64,000 nt of DNA from Novosphingobium fluoreni (GTDB taxonomy: Bacteria; Pseudomonadota; Alphaproteobacteria; Sphingomonadales; Sphingomonadaceae). The stretch is taken from the NCBI RefSeq assembly GCF_014196615.1, contig NZ_JACIDY010000002.1, positions 620,001 to 684,000 of the forward strand, read 5' to 3'. The notes under the pieces were generated by a model. That model had not been told where the DNA came from. It ran no database searches and saw only the letters and a program-made list of their open reading frames with translations. Position numbers and translations under genes: made by a program. Below, piece after piece: positions 54,945 through 62,962 of the stretch; within the stretch, counting starts at the first letter, position 1, and the number at the start of each line of letters is the position of its first letter.

Positions 54945-56585
54945 ATGCCCCATCATACGCCGCTGATCGGCACCATCGTCGCCGGCCTGGTGGTCGCGTT
55001 CCTGATGGGGGCGCTGGCCCATCGCCTTAAGGTTTCGCCGCTGGTCGGGTACCTCGTCGCGGGGATCATCGTCGGCCCTTTCACGCCCGGCTATGTGGCG
55101 CACACCGGGATCGCCAATGAACTGGCGGAGATCGGTGTCATCCTGCTGATGTTCGGGGTGGGCCTGCACTTTTCCTTGCGCGATCTGCTCTCCGTGCGGC
55201 GGATCGCGATCCCCGGCGCAATCGGCCAGATCGTCGCGGCGACGCTGATGGGCATGGGGCTTTCCTATGTCATGGGATGGAATGGCCTGGCCGGCTTCGT
55301 TTTCGGCCTGGCGCTGTCCGTCGCCAGCACGGTGGTGCTGCTTCGCGCGTTGGAGGGGCACAACATCGTGCAGACCCACCGCGGCCGGATCGCCGTGGGG
55401 TGGCTGATCGTCGAGGATCTGGTGATGGTGCTGGCGCTGGTGCTGCTGCCCGTGCTCGCCAACGTATTCGGGCCGGAAAGCAAAGGGGCTGGATGGCAGG
55501 CGCTGCTGGTTCCGCTGGGCGTCACCTTCCTGAAGGTCGGCGCATTTCTGGCGCTGATGCTGTTGGTCGCCCGCCGCGTCATTCCGGCGGCGCTGCATTG
55601 GGTGGTCCACACCGGATCACGTGAGTTGTTTCGCCTGGCGGTGCTGGCGATCGCGCTGGGCGTGGCGTTCGGCGCGGCACTGGCGTTCGGTGTTTCCTTC
55701 GCGCTGGGTGCGTTCTTCGCCGGTATGATCCTGGGGGAGACGCCGTTGAGCCGCCAGGCCACGGCCGAGACGCTGCCCCTGCGCGACGCCTTTGCGGTAT
55801 TGTTCTTCGTGTCGGTGGGCATGCTGTTCAATCCCTCCATCGTCATCGAGCAGCCGCTGCCGTTGCTGGCGACGGTGCTGATCATTCTGGTCGGCAAATC
55901 CGTGGCGGCGTACGCGATCGTCCGCGTATTCGGACATGGCAATCAGACGGCGCTGACGGTGGCGGCCAGCCTGGCGCAGATCGGTGAGTTCTCTTTCATC
56001 CTGGCCTCGCTTGGCACCGGGCTGGGCATATTGCCCGATGAAGGGCGCGATCTGATCCTGGCGGGGGCGATCATCTCGATATTCCTCAATCCGCTGATCT
56101 TTTCGCTGCTGGCCTCGCGGCGCGGAGAGGAGGGGGGCGGTGCTGCCGCGCCCGCAGGGCCGGTGACCAAGGACCACGTCGTCCTGATCGGATACGGCCG
56201 CGTGGGATCGCGCATCGCCTCCGAACTTGCGCGCGGCGGGCAGGCGCTGATCGTGGTCGAGGATCAGGAGGACATGGCGAAGCGAGCCGAGGCCGATGGC
56301 CACAAAGTAGTGCGCGGAAACGCCTTGGAGGACAGCACGTTGCAGGCGGCAGGCATCACGCAGGCCGGGCGGCTGCTGATCGCCATTCCCGAAGGGTTCG
56401 AGGGCGGCGCCATCGTCGAGCACGCGCGGGTCCTGAACCCCGGTCTGGATGTGATCGTGCGGGCCCATTCGGAAGCGGAAGTCAGCCATCTGGAGCAATT
56501 GGGCGTCAGGCACGTGGTCTTCGGCGAGCATGAGATTTCGGCTCGGATCCTGAAGCTGACCGCGAGCGATGCCGCCACGGTCTGA
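54945..56585 (+). CDS. ybaL: Cation:proton antiporter, YbaL/KefB-type
   Basis: 546 residues: an N-terminal Na+/H+-exchanger-type domain with about 12 helices (1-395) and a C-terminal TrkA-N NAD-binding domain (about 405-520). The ion-site helices include VASTVVLLRAL and WLIVEDLVMVLALVLLP; the nucleotide loop is VVLIGYGRVGSRIASEL. This architecture matches E. coli YbaL and Kef-type K+/H+ antiporters, predicted to export K+ or Na+ under NAD(H) or ligand control. No KefF/KefG flavodoxin partner is adjacent. Symbol is by similarity. Confidence 0.88.
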   Translation: MPHHTPLIGTIVAGLVVAFLMGALAHRLKVSPLVGYLVAGIIVGPFTPGYVAHTGIANELAEIGVILLMFGVGLHFSLRDLLSVRRIAIPGAIGQIVAATLMGMGLSYVMGWNGLAGFVFGLALSVASTVVLLRALEGHNIVQTHRGRIAVGWLIVEDLVMVLALVLLPVLANVFGPESKGAGWQALLVPLGVTFLKVGAFLALMLLVARRVIPAALHWVVHTGSRELFRLAVLAIALGVAFGAALAFGVSFALGAFFAGMILGETPLSRQATAETLPLRDAFAVLFFVSVGMLFNPSIVIEQPLPLLATVLIILVGKSVAAYAIVRVFGHGNQTALTVAASLAQIGEFSFILASLGTGLGILPDEGRDLILAGAIISIFLNPLIFSLLASRRGEEGGGAAAPAGPVTKDHVVLIGYGRVGSRIASELARGGQALIVVEDQEDMAKRAEADGHKVVRGNALEDSTLQAAGITQAGRLLIAIPEGFEGGAIVEHARVLNPGLDVIVRAHSEAEVSHLEQLGVRHVVFGEHEISARILKLTASDAATV

Positions 56586-56646
56586 TCGCGAAGCAAGGAT
56601 TTGATTTTGGCCGGAACGACTGTGCCGGCGGCGCATTGGTGAGGCG

Positions 56647-57225
56647 ATGACCGACCTTGCCACCACGCCGCTGCCACCCAGCGCCTTTCTCGCCCCCGCG
56701 ATCCTGCTTTCAGGATCGGTGGATTATCAGATGTACGCCGATTTCCGGCAAAAGCTGGAAACCGTTCCGGACAACGGGTTGATCGTTGTCGAACTCACCA
56801 CATTGGGCGGCGATCCGGAAGTGGCCCGCGTGATGGGCGAGGATATTCGCTTTCTGAGCGAGATGTCCCCGCAACGCCGCTTCGTGTTTCTGGGCAAGGC
56901 GGCGGTCTATTCGGCCGGCACCACGTTCCTGAGCTTCTTCGCCACGGAAAACCGGTATCTGACGCGGGGTACGCGGCTGATGATCCATGAGCGCAAGATG
57001 AGCCAGACGGTGCAGGTGGATGGCCCGCTGACGACCTGTACCGCCAGCTTGAAAGCAGTCCTCCACGAAATCGAGGAATCGATCATCATCCAGAACGAAG
57101 GCTTCGAAAACCTTATCCGTGGATCGCAAGTGACGATGGACGAGGTTTTGAAGAAGGCCCCGGCTAACTGGTATGTCGAGGCGCACGATGCTTTGCGGCT
57201 GGGGCTGATTGCCGGCGTGATTTGA
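56647..57225 (+). CDS. ClpP-like serine protease homologue
   Basis: 192 residues with the ClpP/crotonase fold. The nucleophile S89 in FLGKAAVYSAGTTFLSFF and H114 in LMIHERKMSQ are 25 residues apart, as in E. coli ClpP. The third residue is not certain: the region after H114 (QVDGPLTTC) differs from ClpP. The oligomerisation and Clp-ATPase hydrophobic-pocket regions are poorly matched. No clpX/clpA is adjacent. It is probably a divergent cytoplasmic ClpP-like or SppA-like hydrolase, and the partner ATPase, if any, is unknown. Confidence 0.8.
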   Translation: MTDLATTPLPPSAFLAPAILLSGSVDYQMYADFRQKLETVPDNGLIVVELTTLGGDPEVARVMGEDIRFLSEMSPQRRFVFLGKAAVYSAGTTFLSFFATENRYLTRGTRLMIHERKMSQTVQVDGPLTTCTASLKAVLHEIEESIIIQNEGFENLIRGSQVTMDEVLKKAPANWYVEAHDALRLGLIAGVI

Positions 57226-57277
57226 TCTGTCGTCGATCGTTTTGAGGAACGGAAACACAATCTCATGATCGCGGAGC

Positions 57278-57302
57278 GGAACTGAAATACGCGCCGTAAG
57301 TT
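57278..57302 (+). promoter_or_regulatory. EcfG-like promoter
   Basis: GGAAC (57278-57282), then 16 bases, then AGTT (57299-57302), one mismatch to GGAAC-N16-CGTT. It lies 20 bases before the ATG of the 91-residue hypothetical gene, pointing towards it. Confidence 0.35.
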
Positions 57303-57321
57303 ACCGTGTCGTAAGCCAAAC

Positions 57322-57597
57322 ATGGGAGAGCCGCGCGTGCCGACTGTAACTGAAACTGACCGCCGCGCTGCCGAGGATTTGCGGGCCCATCTCGCTGACC
57401 TGACTGGGTTCTGGCATGCCCCGGGTGACCTTAGTCCGATATGCCTGGCCCTGGCTGCCCACCGCGAGATGGCCGAGGCAGCAGCCGTGGCAACTCTGCC
57501 GCGTGCCGATGTCGTGTCGATGGCGCAGGCGAAGCTGGACAGGAAACTCCTGGCCTATTTGCCCGGCCCGATGATCGAGAAGCGTGCGACCGGTTGA
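57322..57597 (+). CDS. Small hypothetical protein, possibly stress-controlled
   Basis: 91 residues, soluble and largely helical, with no signal peptide or recognised domain. The middle (FWHAPGDLSPICLALAAHRE) is Pro/Trp-containing and may form a turn between two helices; the C-terminus is basic. The ATG at 57322 is preceded by weak SD but by an EcfG-like promoter, which suggests general-stress expression. It converges with the DUF983 gene 13 bases away. I do not recognise a family. Confidence 0.55.
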   Translation: MGEPRVPTVTETDRRAAEDLRAHLADLTGFWHAPGDLSPICLALAAHREMAEAAAVATLPRADVVSMAQAKLDRKLLAYLPGPMIEKRATG

Positions 57598-57610
57598 GAA
57601 GGCGGCGAAT

Positions 57611-58060
57611 TCAGCGTGGATCGCGGGGTTCCTGGTCCAGCCAGTTGCCTTTGCCTCCGCGTAACTGGTTCCATAGCTTGTCCGTACCGGCCTCCTGCGC
57701 CTTGTTGACGAATTGAGAGGCGACGAGCCATCCCTTCAAGGGCCGCAGCGGCAGAATGCATCCGAACCCTAGCAGCGGGAACGATGTGATTAGGTGCACC
57801 CAGAAGGGTGGCTCATACCTGACTTGAAGCCAAACCACGAAGAAGATCAGCGGAAACGCGATGATGCATAGCGAGAAAAACGCCGGGCCATCGTCGGGCG
57901 CAGCGAACCTGTAATCAAGGCCGCACGTCGGACACTGATCGTTCAATTTCAACCACTTGCGAAACATCGCGCCTTTGCCGCAGCGTGGACACAGGCCGCG
58001 CCAACCGCAATGGAAAATCCATCGGGCGGCGGCATATTTGTCGGCTTTGTCTTCGGGCAT
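57611..58060 (-). CDS. DUF983 family zinc-ribbon membrane protein
   Basis: 149 residues from the ATG at 58060; an ATG 21 bases upstream in frame is possible. An N-terminal zinc ribbon with C24/C27 (LCPRCGKG) and C43/C46 (QCPTCGLD) is followed by FAAPDDGPAFF and two membrane helices, the DUF983 pattern. The family is common in alphaproteobacteria, often near cytochrome oxidase genes, and is of unknown function. Its upstream region holds two palindromes, making regulated expression likely. Confidence 0.85.
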   Translation of the reverse strand: MPEDKADKYAAARWIFHCGWRGLCPRCGKGAMFRKWLKLNDQCPTCGLDYRFAAPDDGPAFFSLCIIAFPLIFFVVWLQVRYEPPFWVHLITSFPLLGFGCILPLRPLKGWLVASQFVNKAQEAGTDKLWNQLRGGKGNWLDQEPRDPR

Positions 58061-58122
58061 GGCCGAACGCGTCCTTGTCATAGTCGGGCATGGGCACGCC
58101 CGTTATTGGCATCTCTCCCGGG

Positions 58123-58142
58123 TATGTTCACAAGTCAACATA
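58123..58142. promoter_or_regulatory. 20-bp palindromic operator candidate
   Basis: TATGTTcAC-AA-GTcAACATA: arms match at eight of nine positions. Size and form are typical of a TetR- or MarR-type operator. It is 63 bases upstream of the DUF983 start and also precedes a well-formed SD/ATG on the + strand. Confidence 0.45.
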
Positions 58143-58152
58143 AGCCGAGGAG

Positions 58153-58171
58153 GTGGGACAATATGTCCCAC
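58153..58171. promoter_or_regulatory. 19-bp perfect palindrome overlapping an orphan start codon
   Basis: GTGGGACA-ATA-TGTCCCAC, perfect 8-bp arms around ATA. On the + strand it starts at the last base of GAGGAGG (58147-58153) and includes an ATG (58163-58165). It could be an operator, or a hairpin masking a start site. Confidence 0.45.
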
Positions 58172-58187
58172 GCGCTTCTTCCGATCC

Positions 58188-58847
58188 TTATCTGGCCTTT
58201 GCGGGTGGCAATAGAGCGCGCCAGCGAGCGTCCAGCTTGGCCTGTGCATTCGCCTTGGAGACACGCTGCGCCAGCGAAATCCCGCGCAACGTCACCGAAT
58301 GGCCGGCGAGCCAGCGTCCGGTCACACTGTAGCCGATGTCGTAGATCGCGCGATCTTCATGCGCCTCACCGTCGACGATGAAGCGCGTGGTGATCATGAC
58401 GGGCAGGCGCTCATCGCCTCTGCTGTCGTCCGGCAGACCCGCCTTTTCGCGCGCTTTCTTCAGCGCGTCCTGAAACCAGCCGGCCTCGATCCTGGGCTCG
58501 CCCGTGGTGGTTGCCGGGGAGACGGCCAGATCGGATGGGAAGGCGATCGTCTGGCTTTGGACGGACTGTTCATCCAAAACGGCCTTCAACGTCAGCCTAT
58601 CGTCCCGCGCCTCCGCCACGGACAGGACCAGGGTTGCCGCGCGGGAGGAGGCACGGCGGGATTGCGCGGCTTCGCTCGCCTCGGTTTCCCGGCGCTCGCT
58701 CCAGTTGTTCCATAAGGTCAGCGCGGAGATGACGACGGCGATCACGGTTAGCACCTCGGCCAAGGTGATCCAGCGTCGCCGGACGGCAGCGGCTTCTTTC
58801 GCGGTTTCGGCTTTTTCCGGCGGGGTAGGGGATGGGGTATCATTCAC
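58188..58847 (-). CDS. Hypothetical single-pass membrane protein
   Basis: 219 residues. A polar, Pro/Lys/Ala-rich N-terminus (1-24) precedes one transmembrane helix (about 26-46, TLAEVLTVIAVVISALTLW), then a short coiled segment and a soluble beta-rich domain (about 70-200). That domain includes PVMITTRFIVDGEAHEDRAIYDIGY. The domain is unrecognised. The ATG at 58847 is the only reasonable start. It is a lone reverse-strand gene 127 bases upstream of DUF983 in transcription order. Confidence 0.7.
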   Translation of the reverse strand: MNDTPSPTPPEKAETAKEAAAVRRRWITLAEVLTVIAVVISALTLWNNWSERRETEASEAAQSRRASSRAATLVLSVAEARDDRLTLKAVLDEQSVQSQTIAFPSDLAVSPATTTGEPRIEAGWFQDALKKAREKAGLPDDSRGDERLPVMITTRFIVDGEAHEDRAIYDIGYSVTGRWLAGHSVTLRGISLAQRVSKANAQAKLDARWRALLPPAKAR

Positions 58848-58901
58848 GCGGACGGTTCAATCCTGTTGCCCGCGTCGCGTCAACCCGCGCGGGCACGCCG
58901 C

Positions 58902-59087
58902 TCACCGTTCGGGCGCCGGCTTTTCCTTGAAGACCAATTCCTCGAAAGGCGGGGCGAAACCCAGGAGGCGATACATATCCCGCTCCAGGTACGGCGCGGC
59001 ATCGCCTGCCCGCATATCCACGCGCGCGCATTCGCCGATCCCGGGCACGACGGTTCGGTAGAGGCCCCTGCGAATGGAAGTCGTCAT
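58902..59087 (-). CDS. Small hypothetical protein
   Basis: 61 residues starting MTTSIRRGLYRTVVPGIGEC with a GCGAGA element just before the ATG at 59087. Composition is balanced and protein-like, with a C-terminal segment YLERDMYRLLGFAPPFEELVF. No transmembrane segment and one Cys. It lies upstream of and divergent to the TonB receptor. I recall similar short sphingomonad proteins but cannot name a family. Confidence 0.5.
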   Translation of the reverse strand: MTTSIRRGLYRTVVPGIGECARVDMRAGDAAPYLERDMYRLLGFAPPFEELVFKEKPAPER

Positions 59088-59160
59088 ATTCTCGCGCTAA
59101 CCCGTATTATGGGAGCGCCTCTGCCCAGCGTTGGACAGAAGGGCAAGGGTTCTGCGCGCA

Positions 59161-59178
59161 CTGTCATAAAAGCAGCAT
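59161..59178 (+). promoter_or_regulatory. Pho-box-like repeat, distal copy
   Basis: CTGTCAT-AAAA-GCAGCAT: the first 7-mer equals the PhoB half-site CTGTCAT, the spacer is A-rich as in the E. coli consensus, and the second half-site matches only in its last three bases. It lies 165 bases upstream of the TonB receptor ATG. Confidence 0.4.
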
Positions 59179-59242
59179 ATACACCAAGCCCGGCGCGCCT
59201 GCATCGTATTTTACCGGACCGCCGGTTCGGTGCTGCAACGGG

Positions 59243-59260
59243 CTGTCATGGAAGCGGCAT
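59243..59260 (+). promoter_or_regulatory. Pho-box-like repeat, proximal copy
   Basis: CTGTCAT-GGAA-GCGGCAT, matching the distal copy at 14 of 18 positions and starting 82 bases downstream of it. The two copies frame the probable promoter of the TonB receptor-GlpQ operon; ATG is 83 bases further on. Confidence 0.4.
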
Positions 59261-59342
59261 CAATCCGCAATATCTTTGCCATTTCCCGTCTCTAACCGCG
59301 CGCTTCGCACTGCCAGCAGGCACGCGTTCAGCGGGGGAAATA

Positions 59343-61826
59343 ATGTCGAATTCTCAAAAACTAAGCCGTATCGCACACGCAGCATTGCTGTTGAGCGCTA
59401 CGTCCGTCCTGGGCCTGAGCGTACCGGCCTTTGCACAGGATACGGCTGAGCGGGCCGATGCCGCTACGGGTGATGACGTCGCGGGCCAGATCATCGTCAC
59501 CGGCAATCGCTCACGATCAACCACCACGATCGCTGCGGACGAGATCCAGAAGATCCTTCCTGGCATCAGTCCGCTCAAAGCCATCCAGACGCTGCCTGGC
59601 GTTGCCTATATCACCGCCGACCCCTGGGGTAACAACGAGCAGAACGCCTCGCTCTTCATCCACGGCTTCAGCGCAGGCCAGCTGGGCTACACGCTGGACG
59701 GCGTGCCGCTGGGTGATCAGAACTACGGCAATTATAACGGTCTTTCGCCATCGCGCGCGGTCATTTCCGAAAACGTCGGGCGCGTGAGCGTCAGCACCGG
59801 CGCGGGCGAGTTGCGGGTCGCTTCCACCAGCAACCTGGGCGGCGCGGTGGAGACTTTCTCCAGCGATCCGCGCGCGAAGCTGGGCCTTGAAGTCAACCAG
59901 ACGCTGGGCAGTTACGATGCCTCGCGCACCTTCGTGCGCTTTGACAGCGGCGACATGGGCAAGGGCACAAGCTTTTACCTGTCTGCAGTGCGCCAGAAGG
60001 CCCGGGCTTGGGACTTCAATGGCAAGCAGGGCGGCTGGCAGGGCAACTTCAAGCTGGTCCACGATGACAGCGCCCGCCGCCTCACCGCCTACATCGCCTA
60101 TTCGGACAAGACCGAACCGAACGAGGATGCGACGACGATCTACGCGCGGCCCGCAAACGCGGCGCAGGCGTACCAGCCCTATACCCGCCCGTTCCTCTAT
60201 CCCGATTTCGGCAAGGCGCTGTCCTATCTCAGCGCGACCGGCGCGGTTCCTGCGGTGGAGAGCGTGAACTATCGCAACTATTACAGCGATGCGCAGCGCA
60301 CGGACTGGCTGGTCTACCTGAAGGATGAGGAACGCCTGACGGACAAGGTCACCCTTTCGGTTCAGGGCTACTATCACCACAACGATGGCGTGGGCGTGGT
60401 CGCAGGCCCGATCACGGTGGCGTCCCTGCCCAAGCTGTTCGGCCTGTACTTCCCCGGCCGCAACCTGAAGCTGTCCACCGGCAACTCTGGCTACGCGGTG
60501 CGCACCACGGAATACCGGATCGACCGCAAGGGCGTGCTGTCCGAGCTGAACATCGATGCGGGCAACCACCAGATCGCGGCAGGCGCCTGGTATGAAAACA
60601 ACAGCTCCTCCGCCTACCGCCGCTGGTACGCGCTCGACGTGAATTTCCCCGAGCGTTACAGCCCCTATATCCGCCCCAAGGGCCCGCTGTTCACGCAATA
60701 TGGCAGCGAAATGCGCACCGAGGTGCTGCAGCTGCATTTACAGGACACCTGGACGCTCACTCCGCGCTTCACCATCGAGGCGGGCGTGAAGACCAGCCTG
60801 CAGGACGCGGACGGCTTCTTCACCGTGCAGCCGATCGTCGGTTCGCTCGACGGTTCATCTAGCGCGTTGCCGAATGGGCGGATCAAGACCGAAAACTGGT
60901 TCCTTCCCACGCTGGGTGGCAAGTGGCGCTTCACCGATAACGAAGAGCTTTATGCCAACGTCCAGAAGAACTTGCGCCAGTATCAGGCCTACGGTGCCGG
61001 TGGTGGCGCCGCGCCATGGTCGGTGGGCAGCCAGGCATCGTTCGACTTCATCAAGGAGAACGGCCACCCCGAAACGTCGTGGACCTATGAAGTGGGCCTG
61101 CGCAGCCGCCACAGCTTCCCCGGCTCGTTCCTCAGCGGGTTCGAAGCGCAGCTGAACGCCTACCATGTCGATTTCAGCGACCGTCTGCTGGCGATCAGCC
61201 CCACCGTGGGCGGCATCGGTGGTGGCTCGATTTCGGGCGGCACACCCTCGCTGTTCAACGTGGGCAACGTGAAGACCAACGGCGTCGATGCCGCCATCAC
61301 CTTGCGTTTCGGCAGCCACTTCTCGCTTTACAACGCGCTGTCTTACAACAGCTCGAAGTATGACAGCGACTATAGCGTGATCACCGGTGCGGCGACCGGC
61401 ACGCGGCTTGGCACCTTTACCGTCGTTCCCACGCCCGCCGCCGGGCAGGCCGCGCTTCCCAACGCCGGCATCGTGCCGACCGGTGGCAAGCAGGTTCCGG
61501 GCAGCCCGCAATGGCTGAACAAGACGGTGGCGACGCTGGACTTCCAGCCGGTGCAACTGCAGCTGTTCGGCGATTTCGTGGGCAAGCGCTTTGCGACTTA
61601 TACCAACGACGCCTCCGTCCCCAGCTTCTTCCTGCTCAGCGGCCGGGCAGCGATCGAGCTGGGCGATATGATCGGTCTGGCAGGGGCAGAGTTAAGCCTC
61701 AACGTGACCAACATCACCGAGAAGAAGGGCTGGCTCTCGGTCCAGCCGAACGCGCCCACGAATACGTATAACGTCTATCCGATCCCGCCGCGCCAGTGGT
61801 TCGGCACGCTGAAGCTGCGCTACTAA
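59343..61826 (+). CDS. TonB-dependent outer-membrane receptor
   Basis: 827 residues from ATG 59343, which opens a Sec signal peptide ending near VPAFAQD; the open frame upstream to 58866 is not protein-like. A plug domain follows (IIVTGNRSRSTTTIAADEI, LPGVAYITADPWG, LYTLDGVPLG-type segment near 120), then a 22-strand-type barrel ending in the outer-membrane signature IPPRQWFGTLKLRY with C-terminal Tyr. It actively imports a ligand using TonB energy. Its stop overlaps the ATG of a glycerophosphodiesterase, and two Pho-box-like repeats lie upstream. A phosphodiester or phospholipid-derived ligand is therefore plausible. Confidence 0.92.
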   Translation: MSNSQKLSRIAHAALLLSATSVLGLSVPAFAQDTAERADAATGDDVAGQIIVTGNRSRSTTTIAADEIQKILPGISPLKAIQTLPGVAYITADPWGNNEQNASLFIHGFSAGQLGYTLDGVPLGDQNYGNYNGLSPSRAVISENVGRVSVSTGAGELRVASTSNLGGAVETFSSDPRAKLGLEVNQTLGSYDASRTFVRFDSGDMGKGTSFYLSAVRQKARAWDFNGKQGGWQGNFKLVHDDSARRLTAYIAYSDKTEPNEDATTIYARPANAAQAYQPYTRPFLYPDFGKALSYLSATGAVPAVESVNYRNYYSDAQRTDWLVYLKDEERLTDKVTLSVQGYYHHNDGVGVVAGPITVASLPKLFGLYFPGRNLKLSTGNSGYAVRTTEYRIDRKGVLSELNIDAGNHQIAAGAWYENNSSSAYRRWYALDVNFPERYSPYIRPKGPLFTQYGSEMRTEVLQLHLQDTWTLTPRFTIEAGVKTSLQDADGFFTVQPIVGSLDGSSSALPNGRIKTENWFLPTLGGKWRFTDNEELYANVQKNLRQYQAYGAGGGAAPWSVGSQASFDFIKENGHPETSWTYEVGLRSRHSFPGSFLSGFEAQLNAYHVDFSDRLLAISPTVGGIGGGSISGGTPSLFNVGNVKTNGVDAAITLRFGSHFSLYNALSYNSSKYDSDYSVITGAATGTRLGTFTVVPTPAAGQAALPNAGIVPTGGKQVPGSPQWLNKTVATLDFQPVQLQLFGDFVGKRFATYTNDASVPSFFLLSGRAAIELGDMIGLAGAELSLNVTNITEKKGWLSVQPNAPTNTYNVYPIPPRQWFGTLKLRY

Positions 61827-62962
61827 TGCGCGGGGCGGACATCACGCGTCGCGGTGTCATCGGTGCCGGGGTGGGCCTAGCGCTCGCCCCGGCACTCGCT
61901 TTTGCGGCGGAAGGAGAGGTTATGCGCAAACGTCCGGCCAAACCGCTGCTGATGGCCCATCGCGGCGCATCGGCGCTCCGGCCCGAGCATACCTTGGGCG
62001 CTTACGCCAAGGCGATCGCGGACGGGGCAGACTTCATCGAGCCCGACTTGGTCGCCACGAAGGATGGCGTGCTGGTGGCGCGGCATGAAAATGACATTTC
62101 CGGCACCACCGATGTCGCCGCGCACCCTGAGTTCGCTGCCCGCCGGACGACCAAGACGGTGGATGGCGCACCCATCACCGGCTGGTTTACCGAGGATTTC
62201 ACGCTGGCTGAGCTGAAGACTCTGCGCGCCAGGGAACGGCTGGGTGGGGTAAGGCCGGAAAGCCAGTCCTACGACGGCATGTTTCAGATCGTCACGTTGG
62301 AGGAAGTCGCGGACTTCGTGGCGGCCGAGGCGGCGGCGCGAGGGCGCACGATCGGGCTGATCCCGGAACTGAAGCACTCAACCTATTTCGCCGGGATCGG
62401 CCTGCCGCTGGAGGCGCGGTTCCTGGGCATCCTGAAGGCAAGCGCCTATCTGCGCCGCGCACCGGTGATCGTGCAGTCGTTCGAAGTGGCCAATCTCAAG
62501 GCCTTACGCCCACAGATCGCCGGGATGCCGAACGTGCAGCTGATGCAGCTGATCGGCGATCCCAAGGAGGCCGCGTTCGATGGCGTGGCGGCGGGCAACC
62601 CACAAACGTACGGGCAGATGATGACGCCCACCGGGCTTGCCGCGATGGCGCGCTATGCGGACTGGATCGCCCCGGCCACGCGCGTGGTCATCCCGCTCGA
62701 TGCAGAGGGCAAGCTGGGCCGATCCACCGGTCTGGTCGCCGCGGCGCACAAGGCCGGCCTGCTGGTCGGCACCTGGACGTTCCGCCCGGAAAATCGCTTC
62801 CTGGCCGCCGACTATCGCAGCGCTGCAGGCGAAGACGCGCGCAACCCTGCGGGCAGCGTTGCCGAAATTCGCCGCTACCTGGCCGAAGGGCTGGACGGGT
62901 TCTTCACGGACGATCCGGCATTGGGCCGCCAGGCGATCGCAGCAGCGGCTCACCCATCCTGA
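61826..62962 (+). CDS. glpQ: Exported glycerophosphodiester phosphodiesterase (GlpQ-type)
   Basis: 378 residues starting in a TAATG overlap with the receptor gene. The N-terminus DITRRGVIGAGVGLALAPALAFAA is a twin-arginine signal. The catalytic GDPD site is complete: LMAHRGASALRPEHTLGAY (His), FIEPDLVATKDGVLVARHE (metal Glu/Asp and second His) and GLIPELKH (Glu). It hydrolyses glycerophosphodiesters to glycerol 3-phosphate and an alcohol in the periplasm. Translational coupling to the receptor suggests a single uptake and degradation unit. The last 59 bases overlap the oppositely transcribed psd. Confidence 0.93.
   Translation: MRGADITRRGVIGAGVGLALAPALAFAAEGEVMRKRPAKPLLMAHRGASALRPEHTLGAYAKAIADGADFIEPDLVATKDGVLVARHENDISGTTDVAAHPEFAARRTTKTVDGAPITGWFTEDFTLAELKTLRARERLGGVRPESQSYDGMFQIVTLEEVADFVAAEAAARGRTIGLIPELKHSTYFAGIGLPLEARFLGILKASAYLRRAPVIVQSFEVANLKALRPQIAGMPNVQLMQLIGDPKEAAFDGVAAGNPQTYGQMMTPTGLAAMARYADWIAPATRVVIPLDAEGKLGRSTGLVAAAHKAGLLVGTWTFRPENRFLAADYRSAAGEDARNPAGSVAEIRRYLAEGLDGFFTDDPALGRQAIAAAAHPS

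Noticed and set aside
54571..54966. 131-codon frame before the YbaL-type antiporter
   Set aside because: Arg/Pro/Ser-rich composition and overlap with the better supported miniprotein and the ybaL start.
58866..59342. N-terminal extension of the TonB receptor frame
   Set aside because: The extension is not protein-like and crosses the promoter region and a divergent small gene; the signal peptide starts at 59343.
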